Part shown: piece by piece, positions 6,536 through 12,826 of the stretch
How the letters are laid out: each line of letters opens with the position of its first letter
Position numbering within the stretch: position 1 is the first letter of the stretch
Origin: JADJPL01 sp041183125
GTDB taxonomy: Bacteria > Bacteroidota > Bacteroidia > Chitinophagales > Saprospiraceae
DNA length: 12,826 bases
Assembly (NCBI GenBank): GCA_041183125.1
Contig: JBEGMH010000365.1
Location: forward strand, 1 to 12,826
Reading direction: 5' to 3'
Made by a program: the position numbers and the translations under genes
Notes under the pieces: model-generated
Told to the model about the DNA's origin: nothing
The model's database searches: none
What the model saw: the letters and a program-made list of their open reading frames with translations, nothing else

Positions 6536-7192
6536 TTAAAGTGCTTTTTTCCAAACCGTTCGGCAAATGCCGTTTTCACACGCCATCGTTTTGATGTGTA
6601 TGCCATTGGAGTCGTAAAATTTGAGCGTGCCGTGTTCCTTATCGCCGTTTCGATACGTACCCTCTACCTCGAGGGTTTTTCCATCCGGATAATATTCGCG
6701 AAAAGGGCCGTTTTCCCGATTGTCCACAAAAGTCACTTCTTCCCGCAGGGCACCGTCTTCATAGTAGGTCTTCCAAATACCGTCCATTTGGTTGCCTTTG
6801 TACTGTCCCAGGGTACGTATCTTCCCGTTGGGATAATACAGTTGGTATAGTCCGTTGAACTTACCGGCGAGGTGTGTTTCTACGATTTGGGTATCTCCTT
6901 GTTCATAAAAAAGAACCCGGCGGCCGTCCAGGAGGTCGTTGGCATAGCGCGCGCTTTCCTTTAGCCTGCTGTTTTTTCCCCAGCGGAGGTAGGCACCTTC
7001 TTTTTTGCCATTTTTGGGGTTTACCGAGTATTCGACCCGGTCTCCCTCTTCTTGGGTAGCAATCGTTTTGAGGCCTTGTCCCCCTGTCCCTCCTGGTGCG
7101 CTTGAAGAAGGACCAGGAGAGCAGGCGGTGGACAAGGCAATCAAGGCCGGTACTATCTCCAGGGGTCGGAAAGGCATTTTAATACGCATCAT
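6536..7192 (-). CDS. YwqK/MORN-repeat lipoprotein
   Basis: A 218-residue protein with a hydrophobic N-terminus (LEIVPALIALSTAC, residues 11-24) whose C24 is a likely lipidation site, followed by a low-complexity Ser/Pro/Gly linker (25-40) as in exported lipoproteins. Residues 63-197 are at least five tandem repeats of the form (D)G.(w/f)..YY..G.(l/i)...(g)(t/e)Y: LDGRRVLFYEQG, FNGLYQLYYPNG, MDGIWKTYYEDG, ENGPFREYYPDG and EHGTLKFYDSNG. These are MORN-variant repeats of the group often labelled 'YwqK family antitoxin'; no toxin partner is here, so that label should not be taken as function. C205 and C210 near the C-terminus could form a disulphide. Its ATG overlaps the UDP-glucose dehydrogenase stop as ATGA, so the two are translationally coupled. 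Molecular role unknown. Confidence 0.85.
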   Translation of the reverse strand: MMRIKMPFRPLEIVPALIALSTACSPGPSSSAPGGTGGQGLKTIATQEEGDRVEYSVNPKNGKKEGAYLRWGKNSRLKESARYANDLLDGRRVLFYEQGDTQIVETHLAGKFNGLYQLYYPNGKIRTLGQYKGNQMDGIWKTYYEDGALREEVTFVDNRENGPFREYYPDGKTLEVEGTYRNGDKEHGTLKFYDSNGIHIKTMACENGICRTVWKKAL

Positions 7193-8517
7193 AGATTGGG
7201 TTTATTCCCTACAGATTCCCGTCCGATACTTTCGTAGTAGAAGCCATGCTCGGCCACCATCTCCAGGTCATACAGGTTGCGGCCGTCAAAAATGACCGGA
7301 TTTTTCAGCAACTCCTTCATAACGGAGAAGCTGGGGGTGCGGAACACACTCCACTCGGTAACGATAGCCAGGGCGTCTGCATGGATGAGGGCTTCGTACT
7401 GGTCTTTACAGTATTGGATTTGGTTTCCAAAGAGCTTTTCCACATTGCCCATCGCTTCCGGGTCAAATGCTTTTATCTGCGCACCCGCCTTGAGCAATTC
7501 TTCAATGGTGTAAAGAGCCGGTGCCTCGCGGATATCATCGGTATTCGGTTTGAAAGCCAGACCCCAGACCGCAATGGTCTTTCCGTGAAGTTGCTCGCCG
7601 AAGAAAGCCTTGATCCGGTCTGCGAGCAGTAAGCGCTGCCGGTCGTTTACCCGCATCACCGCCTGGATGATCTTGAAATCGTATTGTACTTCATCGGCGG
7701 TTTTTGCAAGGGCCTGTACATCCTTGGGGAAGCAGCTACCCCCGTATCCGACACCCGGGAACAAAAAGCGCTTTCCAATGCGGGAATCGCTGCCCATGCC
7801 CATGCGCACCATGTCTACATTAGCCCCTACGATATTGCAAAGGTTGGCAATCTCATTCATGAACGAGATGCGGGTAGCGAGATAGGAATTTGCCGCGTAT
7901 TTGGTCATCTCTGAGGAGCGCTCGTCCATGAACAAAATCGGGTTGCCCTGGCGGACAAAGGGCTCGTATAGCTGGCGCATACTTTTGCGCGCTCTTTCCG
8001 AACTCGTACCGACTACGACGCGGTCGGGCTTGAGGAAGTCCTCAACAGCTACCCCTTCCCGCAAAAATTCGGGATTGGAGACGACGTCGAAGAGGGTTTC
8101 GCTCAGGTTTTTAGCCAATACGGCATGCACCTTTTCCGCCGTACCCACAGGTACCGTGCTTTTGTCCACGATTACTTTGTAAGAAGTGATGATACCAGAC
8201 AAGTCTTCGGCTACTGCCATGATATAAGACAGGTCAGCGGAGCCATCCTCTCCCGGTGGGGTAGGAAGTGCGAGGAAAATGATTTCTGAGGCATCTACCG
8301 CTTGCTTGAGATCGGTCGTGAACTTTAACCGCCCCTGTCGGGTATTTCGTTCAAAGATGACTTCCAGGCCGGGTTCGTAAATCGGGATTTCCCCGTTTTG
8401 CATGCGCGCAACTTTTTCAGCGTCGATATCCACGCAGATGACGTGGTTTCCTGTTTCGGCGAAACAGGTTCCGGTGACCAGTCCGACATAACCAGTACCT
8501 ACTACGGCTAAGTTCAT
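7189..8517 (-). CDS. ugd: UDP-glucose 6-dehydrogenase
   Basis: Cytosolic NAD-dependent enzyme that oxidises UDP-glucose twice to UDP-glucuronate, a precursor for capsule, exopolysaccharide and envelope glycans. The 442-residue length is typical. Visible: the Rossmann motif VVGTGYVGLVTG (5-16), the acidic NAD ribose site CVDID (28-32), LALPTPPGEDG (82-92), DKSTVPVGT (118-126), NPEFLREG (148-155), the conserved lysine region KYAANSYLATRISFMNE (206-222) and the catalytic cysteine in GVGYGGSCFPKD (C262). The C-terminal UDP-binding domain has GLAFKPNTDDIREAPA (319-334) and DGRNLYD (411-417). GDP-mannose dehydrogenase shares the fold; the YGGSCFPKD motif and overall pattern favour UDP-glucose. It starts 38 bases after the preceding gene and overlaps the following lipoprotein gene by four bases. 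Confidence 0.93.
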   Translation of the reverse strand: MNLAVVGTGYVGLVTGTCFAETGNHVICVDIDAEKVARMQNGEIPIYEPGLEVIFERNTRQGRLKFTTDLKQAVDASEIIFLALPTPPGEDGSADLSYIMAVAEDLSGIITSYKVIVDKSTVPVGTAEKVHAVLAKNLSETLFDVVSNPEFLREGVAVEDFLKPDRVVVGTSSERARKSMRQLYEPFVRQGNPILFMDERSSEMTKYAANSYLATRISFMNEIANLCNIVGANVDMVRMGMGSDSRIGKRFLFPGVGYGGSCFPKDVQALAKTADEVQYDFKIIQAVMRVNDRQRLLLADRIKAFFGEQLHGKTIAVWGLAFKPNTDDIREAPALYTIEELLKAGAQIKAFDPEAMGNVEKLFGNQIQYCKDQYEALIHADALAIVTEWSVFRTPSFSVMKELLKNPVIFDGRNLYDLEMVAEHGFYYESIGRESVGNKPNL

Positions 8518-8555
8518 TTTGTATCTATTGTATGGATAAAAAGCGGGTTTTGAGC

Positions 8556-9707
8556 TTATTTGCCTTTATAGGAAATGCGGTAAATGGCATCTGCATAGTC
8601 ATCGGAAACGAGCATAGAACCATCCGGCAGGAACTCGAGGTCTACTGGCCTGCCCCATGCTTCGTCTTTTTCCACGTCGAGCCATCCCTGGGCAAACGGT
8701 TCGTATTTGATGGCGTTGAATTGTTCATCCAGGGTTACCAGGGATATTTGATAGCCTGATTTTTTGGACCGGTTCCAGGAGCCGTGCTCGGCTACCAGGA
8801 TTTGGTTTCTGTACGATTGCGGGAATTGTTTCCCGGTGTAAAATTCGAGCCCTAAGGGAGCGGTGTGTGGGCCGAGCTTTTGCGCGGGTGGGGTGAATTC
8901 GCTGCAGGGGCGCTGGGCCTTTACATCCTGGTCCTGTAGGTCGCCCTGGTGGCAGTAGGGATATCCAAAGTGCATAAAATCCTTGGGCGCGCGGTTGAGC
9001 TCACAGGCTGGGATGTCGTCGCCGAGCATGTCGCGTCCATTGTCGGTGAACCAGAGTTCTTTAGTGACGGGATGCCAGGTAAACCCGACGGTGTTGCGGA
9101 TTCCGTGCTGTACGATTTCGAGCCCGCTACCATCGGGGTTGATCCGGGTGAGGCTGGCGTATATTTCATCCGATTCGCAAATATTACAGGGGGCACCTAC
9201 GGGCACATAGAGTTTGCCATCGGGGCCGAACGCGATGTATTTCCAGCCGTGGTGGCGGTCGGTCGGGTATTTGTCATAGACGACAACGGGCGCAGGTGGG
9301 TTGGCTAGTTTGGATTCAATTTGATCGAAGCGCAGGATGCGGTTTACTTCTGCTACGAAGAGAGCCCCGTCGCGAAAAGCTACCCCATTGGGCATATTGA
9401 GACCGGTTGCGATGGTATACTGCTTATCGGCGCGCATATCGCCGTCGGTATCGCGCAGCGCATAAACGTTGCCTTTATCGCGGGTGCCGACAAACAAGGT
9501 CCCGCCCGGTGTCAGGCAAAGGGAGCGGGCATTGACAATTTTTTCCGCAAAGACCTCTATTTTAAACCCCGCCGGAAGTTTGATCCGGTCTAATTGTAGG
9601 CTGCGCGACTCTTTAGAGCGCAGGAACTTGGGGGCCGGAGGGTTAATATTGCTGCAATTGAGCATGGTCAGCCCAAAAAAAATAGCGATGAGGGTGAATT
9701 TATGCAT
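8556..9707 (-). CDS. Sorbosone/PQQ-type sugar dehydrogenase, lipoprotein
   Basis: Six-bladed beta-propeller of the soluble glucose dehydrogenase/L-sorbosone dehydrogenase family, which oxidise sugars with PQQ in the periplasm. I prefer the ATG at 9705-9707 (383 residues): it gives MHKFTLIAIFFGLTMLNCSN, a compact lipoprotein-like signal with C18, whereas an upstream ATG at 9761 adds 18 residues before the signal. Visible family segments: LPAGFKIEVFAE, LNMPNGVAFRDGALFVAEVNRI, RHHGWKYIAFGPDGKLYVPVG (about 151-171), the GxRNxxG active-site motif as HGIRNTVGF (201-209), FTDNGRDMLGDD, AEHGSWNR and GRPVDLEFLPDGSMLVSDD. The real substrate is not predictable; no PQQ biosynthesis gene is in the window. 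Asn before the lipid cysteine is atypical, so lipidation is probable rather than certain. Confidence 0.85.
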   Translation of the reverse strand: MHKFTLIAIFFGLTMLNCSNINPPAPKFLRSKESRSLQLDRIKLPAGFKIEVFAEKIVNARSLCLTPGGTLFVGTRDKGNVYALRDTDGDMRADKQYTIATGLNMPNGVAFRDGALFVAEVNRILRFDQIESKLANPPAPVVVYDKYPTDRHHGWKYIAFGPDGKLYVPVGAPCNICESDEIYASLTRINPDGSGLEIVQHGIRNTVGFTWHPVTKELWFTDNGRDMLGDDIPACELNRAPKDFMHFGYPYCHQGDLQDQDVKAQRPCSEFTPPAQKLGPHTAPLGLEFYTGKQFPQSYRNQILVAEHGSWNRSKKSGYQISLVTLDEQFNAIKYEPFAQGWLDVEKDEAWGRPVDLEFLPDGSMLVSDDYADAIYRISYKGK

Positions 9708-9810
9708 GGCTTTTACAGATAATTTTGGTGTAAACGGAATGATTTTATTTGAAAAAAGCAAGATACTATTTTCTACTTAAACGGCCTCTCGTAACCCGGT
9801 TCAATGATGA

Positions 9811-11223
9811 TCAAGGCTTTTCCGCTAAGAGAAACCGGTCGGGTTTCAGTACTTCCCGGGGCTGGGGGGCGATGTGCACATAAATAGGTCTTTTCCCCGC
9901 GGGTTCGGTTGCGCCCATTTCCGGTAGGTAATCAAAAAAATAGGCAGCAAAAAGGTCGCGTTCGCCCATTCCGTCTTTTCGGGAAGAGGCGAAATAAGCG
10001 GAATAGCCATCGCGGGAGAGGCGAAAATGGGTTTCGTCCCCAGCAGAGTTGATGGGCATACCGAGATTTACGGGCCGCGTCCAGTTTCCGGCATAGGTAT
10101 TGAACACAGCTTTGACGATATCAAACCCTCCCATACTCAGTTCGGTACTGTTGGTGCTGAAGTACAATGACTTTCCGTCGCGGGCCATGAAAGGGGTAGT
10201 TTCGTCGTAAGCACTGTTGATCGTGGGGCCTAGGTTTTGGGGTACCGACCACTGGCCATTGGAAAATTCGGTTTTATAGAGGTCCAGGCCTCCGTAGCCC
10301 CCCGGCCGCTGGCTGGGGAAAATGATGGTTTTATCGTTTACGAAATGGGGGGAGCTAATGCCCGCAAGGGCATCAACCGGGCCGTAGAAGATATCAGAGG
10401 TCATGCCCCCGGAGGCTCCGGCTTTGGTGCTGTCCACATAAATTTGCCCCTGGGAAAAATTATTTCCCTTGAAGTAGTACAGGGACTTGCCTCCTGTCCC
10501 AAAGTCCAGTGCTACTTCGTGCCGGGGAGTGTTGATGGTATAGCTCAACCCAGTGGGGGTTTTCCATTGTCCGTTTTGTAGCTGGGAGTAGAAAATATCG
10601 GAAGTGAAGCGGCCGTACACTTCGTCGGGTTGGCCACTTCTGTTTCTAAGGCCACCTGCACTGCCGGGGCGCGCAGAGGAAAAATAAAGCCTTTCAGTAG
10701 AGGTAGGGCTCAAAATTGGGGCAAACTCATCATACGAGGTATTGATTTGAGAGCCCAGGTTTTCGACAATGGCGAGGGGCTGGCGAAACTGCCACTGGAT
10801 TCCATTGGAGCAACGCCGTATGGCATCCCGGATGCTGGATCGGTTAGGGTCGTTAAAAGCAAGCGTTTTTAAGTACGCCTTATAGTAGTCCGACGCAGTC
10901 AGGAACTCGTGCCGATCGTGGTAAATACGGGCCAGGTAGAGCCAGCTTTCGGGATAGGCGGATTTCTCTTCTATGAGCCCCTTGAACAGAAGTTCCGCAT
11001 CGTTCAGTTTGTTGAGCTGGTAGAGGCAAAGGGCTTTCAAAAAGATAGACTCCCGGTCAGATTGTTGGTTGTTCTGCGCGGTTTGTAGCACTCGAAGGGC
11101 GTCCTGATAATGTGCATTGACAAAAAACTCCTTGGCCTGACGTTTTTTATCGGCCAGGGTACCACCCTGTGCAGCAGAAAACACCGGTGTAAGGAAAAGG
11201 CAGAGCAAGTAGAACGTCCGCAT
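9811..11223 (-). CDS. Exported TPR + PD40 (WD40-like) repeat protein
   Basis: A 470-residue protein with a signal peptide (MRTFYLLCLFLTPVFSAAQG, cleavage near A18), a helical TPR region (about 22-135, with AHYQDALRVLQTAQ, LKALCLYQLNKLNDAELLF and PESWLYLARIYHDRHEFLTASDYYKAYL), then a beta-propeller-like region of PD40 repeats. Clear repeats carry LGxxINSxYDExxPxxxxDGxxLYFSSxRxGGxGGxDLY: about 155-190, 284-317, 330-373 and 386-429, with a degenerate one near 224-253. This is the front half of the large Bacteroidota TPR-PD40-OmpA envelope proteins, to which the T9SS protein PorE belongs, but there is no C-terminal OmpA peptidoglycan-binding domain: the protein ends about 40 residues after the last repeat, with only about 100 bases to the next gene. 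Likely periplasmic or outer-membrane attached; exact role unknown. Confidence 0.85.
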   Translation of the reverse strand: MRTFYLLCLFLTPVFSAAQGGTLADKKRQAKEFFVNAHYQDALRVLQTAQNNQQSDRESIFLKALCLYQLNKLNDAELLFKGLIEEKSAYPESWLYLARIYHDRHEFLTASDYYKAYLKTLAFNDPNRSSIRDAIRRCSNGIQWQFRQPLAIVENLGSQINTSYDEFAPILSPTSTERLYFSSARPGSAGGLRNRSGQPDEVYGRFTSDIFYSQLQNGQWKTPTGLSYTINTPRHEVALDFGTGGKSLYYFKGNNFSQGQIYVDSTKAGASGGMTSDIFYGPVDALAGISSPHFVNDKTIIFPSQRPGGYGGLDLYKTEFSNGQWSVPQNLGPTINSAYDETTPFMARDGKSLYFSTNSTELSMGGFDIVKAVFNTYAGNWTRPVNLGMPINSAGDETHFRLSRDGYSAYFASSRKDGMGERDLFAAYFFDYLPEMGATEPAGKRPIYVHIAPQPREVLKPDRFLLAEKP

Positions 11224-11314
11224 GGTTTTCTGGGTTAAAACGAAGAAAGCGGATGAAAAATATATCCGGGCTTAGTCTGAAAAGGGTTGTATAGTCGCAG
11301 GATTCTTTTGTATG

Positions 11315-11339
11315 AAAAAAATAAAGGCTGTTTTCCAGC
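11315..11339 (-). terminator. Weak candidate terminator after the E2 gene
   Basis: On the minus strand GCTG-GAAAA-CAGC (11339-11327) is followed by CTTTATTTTTTT, ending about 40 bases after the E2 stop. The T-run is good but the stem has only four base pairs, so it is a weak candidate. It would separate the E2 gene from the TPR/PD40 gene. Confidence 0.3.
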
Positions 11340-11353
11340 GCTTTAGATGATTC

Positions 11354-12649
11354 CTATATCGTCCGGTTTGGGTTAAATCCCTCGAGATAATCGCCTACCC
11401 TGCGCAGGAAAGAGCCCCCCAGGGCACCGTCTACCACGCGGTGGTCGTATGACATGGAGAGGAACATGAGCTGTCGTACAGCGATGAGGTCGCCATAAGG
11501 GGTCTCTACCACAGCCGGTTTTTTCCGGATAGCACCTGCTGCGAGGATAGCTACCTGGGGTTGGTTGATGATGGGCGTGCCCATCACGTTCCCGAAGTTG
11601 CCCACATTGGTCAGGGTAAACGTTCCGCCTTGTATTTCCTCGGGGCGAAGTTGATTGGCACGGGCACGGTTCGCCAGGTCGTTTACCGCTTTGGTCAGCC
11701 CTATCAGGTTCAGCGTATCTGCGTTTCGAATGACGGGCACGATGAGGTTTCCGGAAGGGAGGGCTGCCGCCATTCCTATGTGGATATCTTTTTTAACGAT
11801 AAGGCGGGAGCCATCCACCGATATGTTGACCATGGGGAAATCGCGCAGTGCCTTGGCAATGGCTTCGATGAAAATAGGGGTATAGGTAATCTTTTCCCCG
11901 TATTGTTTCTGAAACTGGTCTTTCACCCGTTCCCGCCAGTTTACTATTTCGGTGACATCTACTTCCACAAAGGAGGTGACGTGTGGTGCGGTATGTTTCG
12001 ACAGCACCATGTGGTCGGCGATGAGCCGCCGCATACGGTCCATCTCGATGATTTCGACGTTTCCGTCGAGGGAGGAATAGGCAGGCTTGGGAGGGGAAAC
12101 GGCCGGCACCTCAGGTTGGGGGGCAGGCTGGTACTGCCGCTTCGCTACAAAGGCCAGGATGTCTTTTTTGGTTACCCTGCCATTTTCCCCGCTGCCCGGG
12201 ATGCGGTCTAATTCTTGTTCGGCGATGTTTTCCTGTCGGGCGATGTTGCGCACCAAAGGGGAATAGAAACGGTTACTTTTTGCGGAGGCCCCCTTTTGCT
12301 CGAGGGCTGGTTCAGCGGAGAGGGGGCTGGGAGCGGCCGGGGCCGAGGCTTGTGGTGCCGAATCCACACTGAGATCGCCCAAGGGCTGTGGATTCAATTC
12401 GGCTATGTTTTCTGTTTCGATGATGGCAATGACTTTACCTACTTCGACGGTGTCATTCTCCTGGAACCGCATCTCCACCATCCTACCACTTACCGGAGAG
12501 GGAATCTCGGAATCCACTTTGTCCGTGGCGATTTCGACGACTGTTTCATCCAGGTCCACGATATCGCCGGGTTTTTTGACCCAACGGAGAATAGTAGCCT
12601 CCATGATGCTTTCGCCCATTTTGGGCATTGAGAGTTCGAAGCGGGCCAT
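11354..12649 (-). CDS. 2-oxo acid dehydrogenase E2 (dihydrolipoamide acyltransferase)
   Basis: Core acyltransferase of a 2-oxo acid dehydrogenase complex; it carries the acyl group on a lipoyl arm and transfers it to CoA. The 431 residues comprise one lipoyl domain (1-80, lipoyl lysine K44 in EIATDKVDSEIP), an Ala/Pro-rich flexible linker (about 85-122), a peripheral-subunit-binding domain (127-168, SPLVRNIARQENI...IPGSGENGRVTKKDIL), a second Pro-rich linker (172-190) and the catalytic domain (200-431) with the active site SMSYDHRVVDG (H403, D407) and GTFTLTNVGNFG. The substrate class is open: a single lipoyl domain and the MPKMGESIMEATI start fit the branched-chain or generic E2 group of Bacteroidota better than pyruvate E2, but sequence alone cannot settle it. 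No E1 or E3 gene adjoins it in the window. It has its own strong promoter. Confidence 0.93.
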   Translation of the reverse strand: MARFELSMPKMGESIMEATILRWVKKPGDIVDLDETVVEIATDKVDSEIPSPVSGRMVEMRFQENDTVEVGKVIAIIETENIAELNPQPLGDLSVDSAPQASAPAAPSPLSAEPALEQKGASAKSNRFYSPLVRNIARQENIAEQELDRIPGSGENGRVTKKDILAFVAKRQYQPAPQPEVPAVSPPKPAYSSLDGNVEIIEMDRMRRLIADHMVLSKHTAPHVTSFVEVDVTEIVNWRERVKDQFQKQYGEKITYTPIFIEAIAKALRDFPMVNISVDGSRLIVKKDIHIGMAAALPSGNLIVPVIRNADTLNLIGLTKAVNDLANRARANQLRPEEIQGGTFTLTNVGNFGNVMGTPIINQPQVAILAAGAIRKKPAVVETPYGDLIAVRQLMFLSMSYDHRVVDGALGGSFLRRVGDYLEGFNPNRTI

Positions 12650-12699
12650 GTGGTTTTTTTGGTTTTGTTTGTCTTGTCCGATACAGGAAAAATGCGTCG

Positions 12700-12731
12700 C
12701 AAAATTACAGTAAAATAAGGGCTAATGCAAA
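12700..12731 (-). promoter_or_regulatory. Bacteroidota-type promoter of the E2 gene
   Basis: On the minus strand TTTG (12731-12728) is followed after 20 bases by TAATTTTG (12707-12700), matching the Bacteroidota vegetative promoter (TTTG...TAnnTTTG) at all defined positions of both boxes. Transcription would start near 12693, leaving about 44 bases of leader before the E2 ATG at 12649. It is the best promoter in the window and supports the phylum assignment independently of the proteins. Confidence 0.7.
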
Positions 12732-12765
12732 AAAGCCTACCATAGACTTATTGCGAGGGGATATC

Positions 12766-12790
12766 AAGGGGCCAAAAAGGCCCTTTTTTT
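12766..12790 (+). terminator. Hairpin with T-run near the right edge
   Basis: On the plus strand AAGGGGCC (12766-12773), AAAAA, then GGCCCTTT (12779-12786) form an 8-pair stem with one G-T pair and a five-base loop, running into a T-run that ends at 12790. It has the form of a plus-strand intrinsic terminator, but I see no plus-strand gene to the left. It could end antisense transcription, or lie in a bidirectional terminator whose other gene is beyond the right edge. On the minus strand no T-run follows the stem. Confidence 0.35.
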
Positions 12791-12826
12791 CCCACACTGT
12801 GCCTTTTTTCGGTCATCTAAGGCGCT

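Noticed and set aside
6536..7192. Toxin-antitoxin system suggested by the 'YwqK antitoxin' family name
   Set aside because: No small toxin-like partner gene is adjacent, and the protein has a lipoprotein signal, which points to an envelope role.
8670..8685. TTTTTCCACGTCGAGC as a degenerate parS
   Set aside because: Four mismatches, including the loss of the central CACGTG; likely chance within the coding sequence.
11257..11264. TATATTTT as a -7 box for the TPR/PD40 gene
   Set aside because: It is one base off the consensus and has no TTG-type -33 box at the right distance, so I did not list it as a promoter.
11561..12211. Plus-strand open frame of 216 codons opposite the E2 gene
   Set aside because: Antisense shadow of a well-supported gene; the composition (many His, Gly and Val) reflects the complementary strand.
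12764..12826. C-terminal end of an upstream minus-strand gene
   Set aside because: One frame is open from the edge to a stop at 12764-12766, but 20 residues rich in Lys and Ala without a motif cannot be distinguished from chance.

Overview
The window looks like a chromosomal segment from a member of the Bacteroidota with moderate GC content. The evidence is a PorQ homologue of the type IX secretion system, a PD40/TPR envelope protein, lipoproteins, a fused aspartokinase-homoserine dehydrogenase in a thrA-thrB-thrC operon, and promoters of the Bacteroidota form (TTG, about 19-20 bases, then TAnnTTTG). I cannot name a genus. Every gene I can support lies on the minus strand, so transcription runs right to left.

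Layout in transcription order: (1) a dihydrolipoamide acyltransferase (E2) at 11354-12649 behind a near-ideal promoter; (2) a TPR + PD40 exported protein at 9811-11223; (3) a sorbosone/PQQ-type sugar dehydrogenase lipoprotein at 8556-9707; (4) UDP-glucose 6-dehydrogenase at 7189-8517, coupled by an ATGA overlap to (5) a YwqK/MORN-repeat lipoprotein at 6536-7192, followed 12 bases later by (6) porQ at 5318-6523; (7) an AT-rich gap with an inverted repeat and the thr promoter; (8) thrA, thrB and thrC (5048 down to 286), tightly packed; (9) a 34-base perfect palindrome that is both a candidate terminator and a carrier of a parS-like site; (10) the first 47 codons of a secreted protein, probably an M1-family metallopeptidase, cut by the left edge.

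The thr genes are the clearest working unit. ThrA performs the first and third steps from aspartate, ThrB phosphorylates homoserine, and ThrC converts O-phosphohomoserine to threonine; asd is not here. The middle genes concern the envelope: UDP-glucuronate supply, lipoproteins and type IX secretion.

The most interesting structure is not a gene. Two copies of the palindrome GTTCCACGTGGAAC lie about 396 bases apart, one in the intergenic palindrome at 222-255 and one inside thrC at 628-641. They match the ParB-binding parS consensus and are the only two CACGTG hexamers I found by eye in the window. This suggests the segment is a ParB-loading region, probably in the origin-proximal part of the chromosome. 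I see no wholly new multi-gene system; the genes belong to known families.
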